Assembly: GCF_005405545.1 (NCBI RefSeq)
Contig: NZ_BJEG01000003.1
Coordinates: forward strand, 54,080-118,079
Source: Weissella hellenica
Lineage (GTDB): Bacteria; Bacillota; Bacilli; Lactobacillales; Lactobacillaceae
Direction: 5' to 3'
DNA length: 64,000 bases
The notes beneath the pieces are model-generated. The model saw only the letters and a program-made list of their open reading frames with translations, made no database searches and had not been told where the DNA came from. Shown here one piece after another: positions 41,388 to 50,926 of this stretch (position 1 is its first letter; every line of letters begins with the position of its first letter). The position numbers and the translations under genes were made by a program.

Positions 41388-41943
41388 TATCTATTTCCTC
41401 ATCTAATACAATAACTTGGTCAATTATTTGATCAGTTGTTTCAATTGGCCAAGTTGGTTGACTAAATACATTTGCTGTAATGGAGACGGCAATTTTTGGT
41501 GCAGCAACTTGTGGTAGCCATCGATCATAATACCCACCACCAAAGCCAATTCTTTGCCCGTCTGTTGTAAAGGCAAGACCAGGTACTAAAACAAAATCAA
41601 TTTCAGAGGGCGTCACAACACGTCCACCAACCGGTTCTAACATACCAAACTTATGTTTTTCATAGCTTGTATCTTGCGTAATTGTCATAAAAACCATTTG
41701 CTTTTTTGGTAATACCCGTGGCAAAACCACTGTCTTATGTTGTAATAATGCTGTTTGTATCAATAAATCTGTTGGAAGCTCCTTTTCCTGCGATAAGGTC
41801 AGGGCAATCACTTGCGCCGCTTGCCAAGCTGGTAATGCCGTTATTTTTGCAACGGTTTGTTGCATAAATTGTGCCCGTTGTTTATCTGAAAAATCAGCTA
41901 AATTAGCTAAAGCTTGTTCTCGTACGATTTGTTTTGTTGTCAT
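41380..41943 (-). CDS. 5-Formyltetrahydrofolate cyclo-ligase
   Basis: A 187-residue enzyme starting MTTKQIVREQALANLADF. IGFGGGYYDRWLP near the C-terminus is the signature of the family, and KFGMLEPVGG is the substrate-side block. It returns 5-formyl-THF to the folate pool using ATP. The ATG after GGAGGAATC is preferred to a start eight codons upstream. Confidence 0.93.
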   Translation of the reverse strand: MTTKQIVREQALANLADFSDKQRAQFMQQTVAKITALPAWQAAQVIALTLSQEKELPTDLLIQTALLQHKTVVLPRVLPKKQMVFMTITQDTSYEKHKFGMLEPVGGRVVTPSEIDFVLVPGLAFTTDGQRIGFGGGYYDRWLPQVAAPKIAVSITANVFSQPTWPIETTDQIIDQVIVLDEEIDNE

Positions 41944-41958
41944 GATTCCTCCATAAAA

Positions 41959-42008
41959 TAAAAGCACTAAATATCATCTCCATTTTATTGGGTGAATCTA
42001 GTGCTTTC
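41959..42008 (-). terminator. Terminator of the PBP2b gene
   Basis: AAAGCACTA / TAGTGCTTT stem with a long loop, followed by TTATTTTAT on the minus strand. The downstream flank runs into the ribosome site of the 5-FCL ligase gene. Confidence 0.6.
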
Positions 42009-42016
42009 ATTATAAA

Positions 42017-44068
42017 CTATTTATCAGCTGAATTTGCGTGTTCAACGTCTTTCCAATAAGCTGCATAAATGGCTTTAGCAATTTTTTGGTTAACATTTTC
42101 AGTTGCTTGATCAACACCTGGCACAACAATAGCCAAAGCAACATTAGAATTAGGCACGAATGAAATCAGAGAACTCGTTAAGGTCGCCTGTCCATTTGTA
42201 AAGGTTTCGGCAGTACCCGTTTTAGCGGACACGGCTGGTTTGATATCCTTTAATCCTGCACCTGTTGCGTAACTAGAACTACTGTGTACAACTTCGTTCA
42301 TACCATCCCAAATTAATTGACGTTGGTCTGCATTCCAATTAACAGTTCCCATAACTTCAGTCGGAATCGTGGTTGTCGTTTTCTGATTTTTAGCATTATG
42401 GTTCGTTATTGACTGCACGATATGTGGGCGAACACGATACCCACCATTCGCAATGGTTGCAACATATTGCGCTAATTGCATTGTTGTGTACGTATCATAT
42501 TGACCAAAGGATTCATCCAACGCCTTACCAATATCTTCACGTGTTGTTTTACCACGTAATCCTGTGATTTCACCAGGCAAATCAATTCCTGTTTTAACAC
42601 CTAATCCAAAACGTGAAAAGCCATCACGCATGGTTTGGAAGACACTGGTTGGTAATGAAGCTAATGACATACCATCGTAATAGTTTAAACCACCTAGTTT
42701 CAACATTACCTGCATCACATACGTGTTAGATGACATCATTAGCGCCTTATCGGCTGTTAACGGCATGTTACCACTACCATTTTGATTCCACCATGATGTT
42801 TTGGGTGATGTACCAGCCACTTTGATTGGTTGATCAGTCAAAACATTATTTTGTGGTGTAATGACATTATTCATAAATCCAGTTGTGATGGTTGCCGGCT
42901 TAACAACTGACCCAACAACGTTAGCCTGATTAACCGTTGATAGTGCATCTGATGTCAAAGCACCCGTTGAGGCATCTCGATTAACACCAGAACTTGCATA
43001 AACACCACCGGTTTTAGGATTTAATACAACTGCATAAGCACCCGTTGTATTGCCACCAGGGATATTATCACGCAGAATTTTTTCAACATCCTCTTGGAAT
43101 TTGTTATTAATAGTTAAGTTTAAATCACCACCAGCTTGACCAGCATAAATCTTGTCTTCTGTTGTTTGGCCATCCTTACTTGTCGTGACTTTAACACGCC
43201 CTTTTGAACCCTTCAAAGTATCTTCATATTGCTTTTCTAGGTAAGACGTTCCAACAATATCATCACGCGCATAACCCTTCGTTAATAATTCATTGACAGA
43301 ATCTGAAGGCAACCCACTCTTAGAAGTTGACGTTGCGCCAATTAACGATTTAATATCTTGCCCACCAGGATAATCACGGGTGTAATAAATACCGACACGC
43401 ACACCCGGCATCTTTGATTGACGTTCTCCAATATTAGCTATTTCTTCTTGAGAAACATCATTTTCCTTCAAATAGACCGTTGAAAGTGAATACGCATTAG
43501 CCATTTTTTGGAAAATTTTCACTTTATTAAGTTGGACATCATTCAATGTAAATTCTGATTTATGATTCGCAATATAATCTGTTAAGTCGTCAACGTATTG
43601 ATCAGTCCCGGGTGCTGATGTTGTGCCAGAAGCCTCAACAACTTTTGCCGCCCGTTTGGGTGACTGGATATAATACATTGCAAAGTTTGCTGTAGATACT
43701 TGTTGATCATCATTTATCTTTAAATATGAACCAACTTGATTAGCAATATCATACATTCCTTTATTTGTAATCGTTCGCGGTTTTGTATAGGTAATCGCCT
43801 GTGAACCTTTATTTGTAACGAGCACTTTACCTGTACTGTCATAAATTAAACCACGTTGTACATTTATTTTTTCGATACTAGATTCAGAACTGGTAACCTC
43901 TGTTTTATATTTAGCACTATCTGTGATTTGTAAATTCACCAATCGCCAACCTAATGCCACTAGCATCAAAATCACGATACCCATCAGAACATTCAATCGA
44001 ACTGGTATTCGTGACATCGAGCCTTTTTTAATCTTTAGCCGGCCACTACGGCGTTTAGGAGATCGCAT
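42017..44068 (-). CDS. Class B penicillin-binding protein (PBP2b-like transpeptidase)
   Basis: A 683-residue protein. Basic cytoplasmic head, one membrane span (about 25-46), a dimerisation domain with RGLIYDSTGKVL, and the transpeptidase with SVVK (in NVVGSVVKPATITTGF), SSN (in LMMSSNTYVMQ) and KTG (in VSAKTGTAETF). It cross-links peptidoglycan, in elongation or division. ATG with AAGGAAAGGG. It is divergent from YfhO. Confidence 0.94.
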   Translation of the reverse strand: MRSPKRRSGRLKIKKGSMSRIPVRLNVLMGIVILMLVALGWRLVNLQITDSAKYKTEVTSSESSIEKINVQRGLIYDSTGKVLVTNKGSQAITYTKPRTITNKGMYDIANQVGSYLKINDDQQVSTANFAMYYIQSPKRAAKVVEASGTTSAPGTDQYVDDLTDYIANHKSEFTLNDVQLNKVKIFQKMANAYSLSTVYLKENDVSQEEIANIGERQSKMPGVRVGIYYTRDYPGGQDIKSLIGATSTSKSGLPSDSVNELLTKGYARDDIVGTSYLEKQYEDTLKGSKGRVKVTTSKDGQTTEDKIYAGQAGGDLNLTINNKFQEDVEKILRDNIPGGNTTGAYAVVLNPKTGGVYASSGVNRDASTGALTSDALSTVNQANVVGSVVKPATITTGFMNNVITPQNNVLTDQPIKVAGTSPKTSWWNQNGSGNMPLTADKALMMSSNTYVMQVMLKLGGLNYYDGMSLASLPTSVFQTMRDGFSRFGLGVKTGIDLPGEITGLRGKTTREDIGKALDESFGQYDTYTTMQLAQYVATIANGGYRVRPHIVQSITNHNAKNQKTTTTIPTEVMGTVNWNADQRQLIWDGMNEVVHSSSSYATGAGLKDIKPAVSAKTGTAETFTNGQATLTSSLISFVPNSNVALAIVVPGVDQATENVNQKIAKAIYAAYWKDVEHANSADK

Positions 44069-44249
44069 AATCTAAACCCTTTCCTTCATACTCTAATCTA
44101 CTTATTGTAGCATAAAAAAAGACAATCATACCTTAACCAAATATGGAGATAATAAATTTTTCTCACGCCATTATTATAAATCGTAGTCGAGCCGTTGTCA
44201 TTTTTATGTTTTAATAGAGGTAATTGAAATTATTTTGGAGAACAATATC

Positions 44250-46892
44250 ATGTCTAAAACCTTTAATCCCCTTAAATGGCGATCTTCAACCAAAGCTTTA
44301 TGGATTAGTTTCCTATTACCTGCACTAATCATGTTAATTTACTTTGCCTGTCGCCACATGGCGCCATTTGGTCCAAGTTCTATTTTAACTGTTGATTTGG
44401 GACAACAGTATATTGATTTTTATGCAGGCTTTCGTCAAACAATCCTTCACGATCCTTTACGGATTTTCTATGATTTTGCGAAAGGGCTTGGTGGTGAAAC
44501 ATATGGTGATTGGGCTTATTACTTGTTAAGCCCCACCAATTTCTTGTTATTACCTTTTTCAAATGTGTATCTACCAGCAGCCATTTTATTCTTAACTGTT
44601 TTAAAATATGGCTTAGCTGGTTGGAGTTTTGCGTTTGCTTTACGCAAAGCACATTGGCAAACCAGTTGGCGTTTACCTTGGTTTGCCGTTACCTATGCGA
44701 TGATGGGGTGGTTTGTTGCGAATGACTTAAACATTCTCTGGTTAGATGCTGCTATTTTGCTTCCCTTAATCGTTGTTGGATTAGAATACTATCTCACACA
44801 CCAGAAAGCTTGGCCCTTTATAGTGTCATTAACTGCCGTTATTATGGTTAATTATTATATGGCTTATATGATTGGTATTTTCCTAATCCTATATTTCATT
44901 TGGCGCTTAACTTGGCAAGCATATCCAATTAGGGAACGCCTTGTCATGATCCGTCGTTTTATTATTGGCGGTCTCACTAGTATTGGATTAGCAACAATTG
45001 TTTGGTTACCCACTGCCTTTACGTTGATGAATAGTAAAGGGCAACATATGCTTGATAATCTAAATTGGAAGTTTGATTATCAGCCGGCTGACATCCTTGG
45101 CAAACTGTTTTTAGGGACTTTCAATTTTGATCAAATGCCGACTGGCTTATCAAATATTTTTATTGGTAGTCTCCCAATTATTATCTTGTGGTTTTTCTTT
45201 ACTCATAAGTATATTTGCTGGCAAACTCGACTTACTGCATTCGTGATTACTGGCATCTTAGTTGTTTCTATGATGTATGCACCCTTAAATTTATTGTGGC
45301 ACGGCTTTCAATTTCCAGTTTGGTACCCTTATCGTTTTTCATACGTCTTTAGCTTCTGGATTTTATGGTTAGTTGGTTCAATATGGTCGCCTGCATTACG
45401 GCTTTCTTGGCGCCAATTTTTCTCACTCCTTATTTGTGCCGGTGGTGTCATCTTATACTTAACTACCCGTTTAGATGCGTTAAATTTTTTGAGTGATACC
45501 CAGCTGTATATTGGCAGCGGATTCTTTTTAGCCTTATTATTATTACACCTGACATCTATGAAAACACGATTATGGTTGCCTCTCGTCACTGTACTTGTCA
45601 TTGGTGAAATGACATTGAGTACTGTTATGACACTTAATAATTTTAGCTACTTAACGAATACCGAATACCAAACTTATATCCGTAGTTTAAATCAAATCAC
45701 AAAGAACCTACCCAAAAACGATCATGACTTTTACCGTGTTGCTCAGTCATTCCAACGGACCAAAGGTGACCCACTTCAAGGTGGTTATAACGGTGCTTCC
45801 ACTTTTAGTTCAGCATTGGAACACCAACAAAGTGATATCATGGCCGCACTTGGTCAACCTGAAGGTGATAATTACATTGCCTACACAAGTGGGACCTTAT
45901 TATCTGACTCATTATTGGGGATGCGTTATCTCTTGCAGCCAACTGGTAATGAACCCAACGTCAGTGGTACCCCCACAAATATGCAAACTTATTCACGTTC
46001 AGATACCAACGGGTATTATAAATTAATTAAACAAACTAATCAGGCTATTTTATCGCATAATGCGAACGCCTTACCTTTAGGTTTTGCTGCAAGCTCTAAT
46101 GTACGCAATATCACTTTTAAAGAAAATGATCCACTTCGCAATCAAAACGTCCTTTGGGAAGGTTTAAACGGTTACAAACAGCAGCCTATTTTTGAGAGTG
46201 TAAACTTTTCTAAATCAAGTGCTGATAACGTCATTGCACCGACAACGATCACAGGCGCGTTTTTGAAAAAACAAAACACTAATGCCAGTGCTAGCTTGTC
46301 CTTAACTTATACACCAACGTCAAATAATCCTTATTATCTAACATTGGGTAATGCCGTTACGAGTGATAATGTCGATATTCAATTAAATGGCCAGTCATTG
46401 CCGGTCATTCCAAGTCATCGTCATACAATCATCTTGCCTTTGCCTGCTTATACGAAAGGACAACCGCAAGAATTAACGTTCTCACTTAAGAAAAAAGACG
46501 TTTGGTTGCAAAACGTTTCCTTATATCAAGGACATGCTACGCGCCTCACACAACAAGCAAAACAATTACAACAACACCCTTATGAAATCACAAAACAATC
46601 ACCAACTAAAATTACTGGTGATATCACGATTCCAAATAAAGATGATCTCATGATGACAACAATTCCAGCTTCAACTGGTTGGGAAGTCATTGTTGATGGT
46701 AAAGTCGTTAAAACCATTACGATTGGTAATTTCTTTATTGGGGTACCCTTAACGACTGGTCATCATGAAGTAACCTTTAAATTTAAAACACCCTTTTTCA
46801 AAATTAGCGCCATTATTTCATTAGGTATGATACTATTGATTACTGGAATAGCATGGTCAGAAAATAAGAAAAGAAAGCATTCTTTGTATTAA
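44250..46892 (+). CDS. YfhO-family polytopic membrane protein
   Basis: An 880-residue GT-C-like protein with about a dozen spans over residues 10-470, then a large outer domain of beta type and a final membrane helix (about 850-870). The first outer loop has ILTVDLGQQYIDFYAGFRQT, with the Asp that GT-C enzymes use. YfhO proteins glycosylate teichoic acids or other wall polymers with a lipid-linked sugar. The ATG with GGAG 9 nt upstream is used; the longer frame starts at a TTG. Confidence 0.9.
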   Translation: MSKTFNPLKWRSSTKALWISFLLPALIMLIYFACRHMAPFGPSSILTVDLGQQYIDFYAGFRQTILHDPLRIFYDFAKGLGGETYGDWAYYLLSPTNFLLLPFSNVYLPAAILFLTVLKYGLAGWSFAFALRKAHWQTSWRLPWFAVTYAMMGWFVANDLNILWLDAAILLPLIVVGLEYYLTHQKAWPFIVSLTAVIMVNYYMAYMIGIFLILYFIWRLTWQAYPIRERLVMIRRFIIGGLTSIGLATIVWLPTAFTLMNSKGQHMLDNLNWKFDYQPADILGKLFLGTFNFDQMPTGLSNIFIGSLPIIILWFFFTHKYICWQTRLTAFVITGILVVSMMYAPLNLLWHGFQFPVWYPYRFSYVFSFWILWLVGSIWSPALRLSWRQFFSLLICAGGVILYLTTRLDALNFLSDTQLYIGSGFFLALLLLHLTSMKTRLWLPLVTVLVIGEMTLSTVMTLNNFSYLTNTEYQTYIRSLNQITKNLPKNDHDFYRVAQSFQRTKGDPLQGGYNGASTFSSALEHQQSDIMAALGQPEGDNYIAYTSGTLLSDSLLGMRYLLQPTGNEPNVSGTPTNMQTYSRSDTNGYYKLIKQTNQAILSHNANALPLGFAASSNVRNITFKENDPLRNQNVLWEGLNGYKQQPIFESVNFSKSSADNVIAPTTITGAFLKKQNTNASASLSLTYTPTSNNPYYLTLGNAVTSDNVDIQLNGQSLPVIPSHRHTIILPLPAYTKGQPQELTFSLKKKDVWLQNVSLYQGHATRLTQQAKQLQQHPYEITKQSPTKITGDITIPNKDDLMMTTIPASTGWEVIVDGKVVKTITIGNFFIGVPLTTGHHEVTFKFKTPFFKISAIISLGMILLITGIAWSENKKRKHSLY

Positions 46893-47005
46893 AACACCTC
46901 AAATTACTTTACACTCGCTATTCTGCGTGGTAATGTAAATCTTGAAACTTTGGGGATAACCATTAGTCTAAATAAAAATTCATTATATTTACAGGAGAAC
47001 ATGTC

Positions 47006-47491
47006 ATGGCTGAAGAAAAAACATTTCCAATGACTCTCGAAGGAAAAGCCAAAATCGAAGAGGAATTAAACAAACTTATTACAGAAACTCGTGCCGAAAT
47101 CACTGGTCGTATTCAATTAGCTCGTAGTTTTGGTGATTTATCAGAAAATTCTGAATATGCATCAGCAAAGGACGAACAAGCCTTCGTTGAAGGACGTATC
47201 AAAACTTTGCAAAATATGTTGGACAATGCCGAAATCATTGATTCATCAGAAATTGCTGTTGATGAAGTTGCCGTCGGTAAAAAGGTCACTTTTAAGGAAC
47301 TACCTGATGAAGAGCCTGAAACTTACAGTATCGTTGGTGCTGTCGAAGCTAACCCTACAGAAGGTAAAATCTCAAATGAATCACCAATTGCGGCTGCCCT
47401 AATCGGTCATAAAGTTGGTGAACGCGTTAGTGTTACTTTGCCAAATGGTTTTGAAATGGAAGTTGAAATTATTTCAGTTGAAGTTGCTTAA
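47006..47491 (+). CDS. greA: Transcription elongation factor GreA
   Basis: A 161-residue GreA: N-terminal coiled-coil hairpin with [20 protein letters not shown] at about 36-55, including the acidic tip, and the C-terminal FKBP-like domain. It rescues backtracked RNA polymerase. AGGAGAACATGTC precedes the ATG. Confidence 0.97.
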   Translation: MAEEKTFPMTLEGKAKIEEELNKLITETRAEITGRIQLARSFGDLSENSEYASAKDEQAFVEGRIKTLQNMLDNAEIIDSSEIAVDEVAVGKKVTFKELPDEEPETYSIVGAVEANPTEGKISNESPIAAALIGHKVGERVSVTLPNGFEMEVEIISVEVA

Positions 47492-47519
47492 TCAATACTA
47501 ACTTAAACAATCTAAAATT

Positions 47520-47566
47520 AGTTCTGAAAGAAATTTGAAACAAATCTCTTTCAGAACTTTTTTAGT
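47520..47566 (+). terminator. Terminator of greA
   Basis: GTTCTGAAAGA / TCTTTCAGAAC stem followed by six T. Confidence 0.88.
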
Positions 47567-47610
47567 TAAATGGTATTAATTATGAACTTACAATTTTTAT
47601 AACAAAAACA

Positions 47611-47690
47611 CGAGACAAAAGTTTGAAGCCGCAATGTAACGCAATTTACGTTACATTGCGGCTTCAAAAAAATTTGTCTCGCTTTTTTAT
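47611..47690. terminator. Large hairpin between greA and recQ
   Basis: Perfect 19-bp inner stem (47623-47641 with 47649-47667, around CGCAATGTAACG) inside a 9-bp outer stem CGAGACAAA / TTTGTCTCG, then CTTTTTTAT. It can end transcripts on the plus strand and, by size, may be a repeated element of this genome. Confidence 0.7.
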
Positions 47691-47691
47691 A

Positions 47692-49512
47692 TTACTTAAC
47701 TTTTGCTATAACTTGCAAAACTTCTTGCCCATATTTATCAGCTTTGGCTTGCCCGATTCCAGATACGTTCAACAAGTCTGCCATTGTTGTGGGTTTTTGA
47801 CGTGCCAACGCAACCAAAGTACGATCGTTAAAAATGATAAAAGATGGCACTTCAGTCTTTTTCGACAAAGCTAAACGCCACTCACGTAATCGCTTAAACA
47901 GCTGTTGTTCACTTTCATTTAAGTCTTCTTGCGTCAATGGTGATCCAGCAGTTATCCGGTCATCTATAGCTAGTGTTGCTTCTCGCTGCAACACTTTAAT
48001 ATCACCATGCAAAACTTGTAAACCTGTCTTCGAAACTGTTAATCCTCGAAATTCACCCGTTACTTGTAAGTAACCAGATGCTAGCAAAAAATCAATTAAG
48101 GCAGCAATTCGCACTTGTGGTATACCTTGCATCAGTCCAAACGTTGGTAGCTTGTCAAAATGCGCCCAGTTAAACTTATTTGGTACCCGTCCTCTCAGCG
48201 TTTCGGCCGTTATCATTTTACCAAAAGCATCTTTATTTTGACGGGAGTTGCGCATCCGTACCACATGACTTAACACCTTTTGAGCATTGGTGGTAATATC
48301 CGTTACTGCACGTGTATCTAAACAATTGGTGCAATGGCCACAAGGTAGCGTTTCTTCACCAAAATATCGTGTAATATACTGCTGTAAGCAAACTGTGGTT
48401 GCCCCATAATTTGCCATTTCTTGTAACTTTTTCTTTTGTAAGCGTTGATATTCATCAGTTTGATTGTCACTATTTTCAATAAAAAATCGTTGCGTTTGTA
48501 AATCCGCTGCCGAATATAATAAAATAGCTTCGGATGGTAACCCATCACGACCGGCACGCCCAATTTCTTGATAATATGCTTCAATCGATCCCGGAATACT
48601 ATAATGAATGACAAAACGAACATTTGATTTGTTAATCCCCATCCCAAAGGCATTGGTTGCAACAACAACGTTGGCACGATCAAACAAAAAATCATCTTGC
48701 GCCGTAACACGTTCCTCATCCGACATGCCTGCATGATAACCAACAACTGATAGTCCCTGTCGCACCAGGTCCTCTGTGATACTCGTCACCAGTTTACGTG
48801 TTGGCACATAAATAATGCCGGCATCTTCGCCATGTTTTTTCAAATAACGATACAAATAAGCATCTTTATCGCGTTTTTTCAAACCTGTTTCAAGGCGAAT
48901 TGTTAAATTATCACGGACAACACTTGTTCGCACACTATGATCAATGGCCAACCTTGTCTCTAAATCATCTTGCACACGTTTTGTTGCCGTTGCAGTCAGC
49001 GCCATAACACGTGGTGCTGACTGCAAATTATTAATAAGATGAACTGCTTCTAAATAACTAGGTCGAAAGTCATGCCCCCACTGAGACAGCACATGCACCT
49101 CATCAATTACGACCAATGAAATATCTAATCGGTTTAATAATGCATAGGTACCTTCACTCTTCAAACGCTCAGGTGCTAAATATAATAATTTTGCCTGACC
49201 ATTTAATAAATGATTCATTGCATGACGATATGCGTTATCATCTTGTGTTGAATTTAAGGTGACGGCATCAATGCCATTAGCAATTAATTCATCAACTTGA
49301 TTCTTCATTAATGAAATCAAAGGTGATATCACAATCGTTATGCCTGGTAACATTAATGCTGGAATTTGATAGGTTAATGATTTACCACCACCTGTGGGCA
49401 TAATACCCAAGGTGCGTTCGCCTGCCAACACAGCATCAATGATTTCTGCCTGACCTTCACGAAAGGCATCATACCCAAAAGTTTGTTGCAATGTTTCTAG
49501 TGCTGATTGCAT
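47692..49512 (-). CDS. recQ: RecQ-type ATP-dependent DNA helicase
   Basis: A 606-residue helicase: TGGGKSLTYQ (motif I, 40-49), VVIDEVHVLSQWGHDFRP (motif II), MALTATAT, FGMGINKSNVRFVIH and YYQEIGRAGRDG, then the zinc site with CLQQYITRYFGEETLPCGHC and NCLD, a winged helix, and a C-terminal HRDC domain. Motif II reads DEVH where RecQ usually has DEAH. It unwinds DNA 3' to 5' in recombination repair. ATG with GGGAGGAAAT. Confidence 0.95.
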   Translation of the reverse strand: MQSALETLQQTFGYDAFREGQAEIIDAVLAGERTLGIMPTGGGKSLTYQIPALMLPGITIVISPLISLMKNQVDELIANGIDAVTLNSTQDDNAYRHAMNHLLNGQAKLLYLAPERLKSEGTYALLNRLDISLVVIDEVHVLSQWGHDFRPSYLEAVHLINNLQSAPRVMALTATATKRVQDDLETRLAIDHSVRTSVVRDNLTIRLETGLKKRDKDAYLYRYLKKHGEDAGIIYVPTRKLVTSITEDLVRQGLSVVGYHAGMSDEERVTAQDDFLFDRANVVVATNAFGMGINKSNVRFVIHYSIPGSIEAYYQEIGRAGRDGLPSEAILLYSAADLQTQRFFIENSDNQTDEYQRLQKKKLQEMANYGATTVCLQQYITRYFGEETLPCGHCTNCLDTRAVTDITTNAQKVLSHVVRMRNSRQNKDAFGKMITAETLRGRVPNKFNWAHFDKLPTFGLMQGIPQVRIAALIDFLLASGYLQVTGEFRGLTVSKTGLQVLHGDIKVLQREATLAIDDRITAGSPLTQEDLNESEQQLFKRLREWRLALSKKTEVPSFIIFNDRTLVALARQKPTTMADLLNVSGIGQAKADKYGQEVLQVIAKVK

Positions 49513-49578
49513 ATTTCCTCCCTATACCTATTTAGTAAAATGCGTTCAAAGGTCTTACCATCAATTCTACATTTTAAA

Positions 49579-49622
49579 AGCAGCAAGCTACCGATATCAT
49601 AATTGGCATCTTGCTGCTTATT
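49579..49622 (-). terminator. Terminator after mltG
   Basis: TAAGCAGCAAG / CTTGCTGCTT stem with a 20-nt loop and a short T-tract on the minus strand. Confidence 0.55.
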
Positions 49623-49661
49623 TTGACTTTGCCACTGACTGCTTGATTAGCCTCAATTACT

Positions 49662-50813
49662 TTAGTTATTGTTAGCATTACCAACGGCATCATTAGCATC
49701 TTGTACATCATCGGTCTTGCCCAAGTGCTCATCATAATTAGCAGAATAGTAAACTTTACCAGTCTTCAAATTAGCGACGAAGTATAGATACTGCTTATCA
49801 CGATCACTCGGGTTCAAAACAGCATCAATAGCTTCCAGTGATGGGTTATTAAGTGGTCCTGGTCCAAATCCTGAGTAACGATACAAATTGTAAGGATTCT
49901 TACTTTGGACATCCTTATTAGTCAAGTTAGGCTTATTTGTCTTCATCGCATATTTTGTTGCGACATCGGACTGTAATGGCATCTTATCATCAATACGATT
50001 CAAAAAGACACCAGCAATTGTTTGACGACTTGTTTGGTCAACACCTTCACGTTCAACAAGGGAAGCAACAGTTAACATTTCATGAACTGTCAAACCAGAG
50101 TCTTTAATGCTCTTAAAGCGATCCTTTAACTGGATGTAAGATTGCGCAACCATTTGGTTAACTAACTCACGAACGTTATTAGCATCTTTCCAATTGTAAG
50201 TAGCCGGATATAGATATCCTTCTAGCCGATAACGAATGTCTTTAGCTTGTTCACTTGAGGTTTCTGAGTCTAATAAACCGGGATAAGCATCCTTCAAACG
50301 GTTAAAGAAGGCTTTATCATTAACCGCCTTTAAAAATTCAGCTTTCGTAAACTTCGTTTTGTTGTTTACTTCGGTTGCAATATCGTCAATCGTTTCACCC
50401 TCACGTACAGTAACGGTCTCTTGATTATTTAATGGTGATGAAGCACCTCCACTTTGCAAAGTTTTAACCATGTCTGCAACTGTGTCAGACGGTGCAAATA
50501 AGTAATAACCTGACTTTAAATTAGAAATATTATTAGCAGCCACATAATGCGTAAAAGCACTCTTTGATCGCAATAATTTGGCCTTGTCTAATTTATCTGC
50601 AATTTGGTCTGCATCCGCGCCGGCTTTAATTTTAATTTGCTTGCTCTTTTTATCCTGTGTATTTAATGCAGAATAATCACGACTATCCTGATAATGGATC
50701 ACAAAACTCACGCCACCAACAATAATTGCCAATAGAATGATAATAATCACGATAGCTCGGTTAGTACCACGACGGCTACGCCTTTTACGTCCCCTGTGAT
50801 TACCATTATTCAT
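49662..50813 (-). CDS. mltG: Endolytic murein transglycosylase
   Basis: A 383-residue YceG/MltG protein. Basic head RGRKRRSRRGTNRA, one membrane span (about 20-40), a LysM-like subdomain, then the catalytic domain with LTVASLVEREG (catalytic Glu) and YSGFGPGPLNNPSLEAIDAV. It cuts nascent glycan strands near the membrane. The ATG with AGGAGAAATTATT is chosen over a longer frame. An Asn/Asp-rich tail ends the protein. Confidence 0.94.
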   Translation of the reverse strand: MNNGNHRGRKRRSRRGTNRAIVIIIILLAIIVGGVSFVIHYQDSRDYSALNTQDKKSKQIKIKAGADADQIADKLDKAKLLRSKSAFTHYVAANNISNLKSGYYLFAPSDTVADMVKTLQSGGASSPLNNQETVTVREGETIDDIATEVNNKTKFTKAEFLKAVNDKAFFNRLKDAYPGLLDSETSSEQAKDIRYRLEGYLYPATYNWKDANNVRELVNQMVAQSYIQLKDRFKSIKDSGLTVHEMLTVASLVEREGVDQTSRQTIAGVFLNRIDDKMPLQSDVATKYAMKTNKPNLTNKDVQSKNPYNLYRYSGFGPGPLNNPSLEAIDAVLNPSDRDKQYLYFVANLKTGKVYYSANYDEHLGKTDDVQDANDAVGNANNN

Positions 50814-50926
50814 AATAATTTCTCCTAAATATATCTTTTTTAACAAAAACGACAACAGCAAAAATAGTCGCCATTACGATAATTATATCAGTAATAGCGA
50901 CTATTTAAAAAGTGCTTAATTATATC

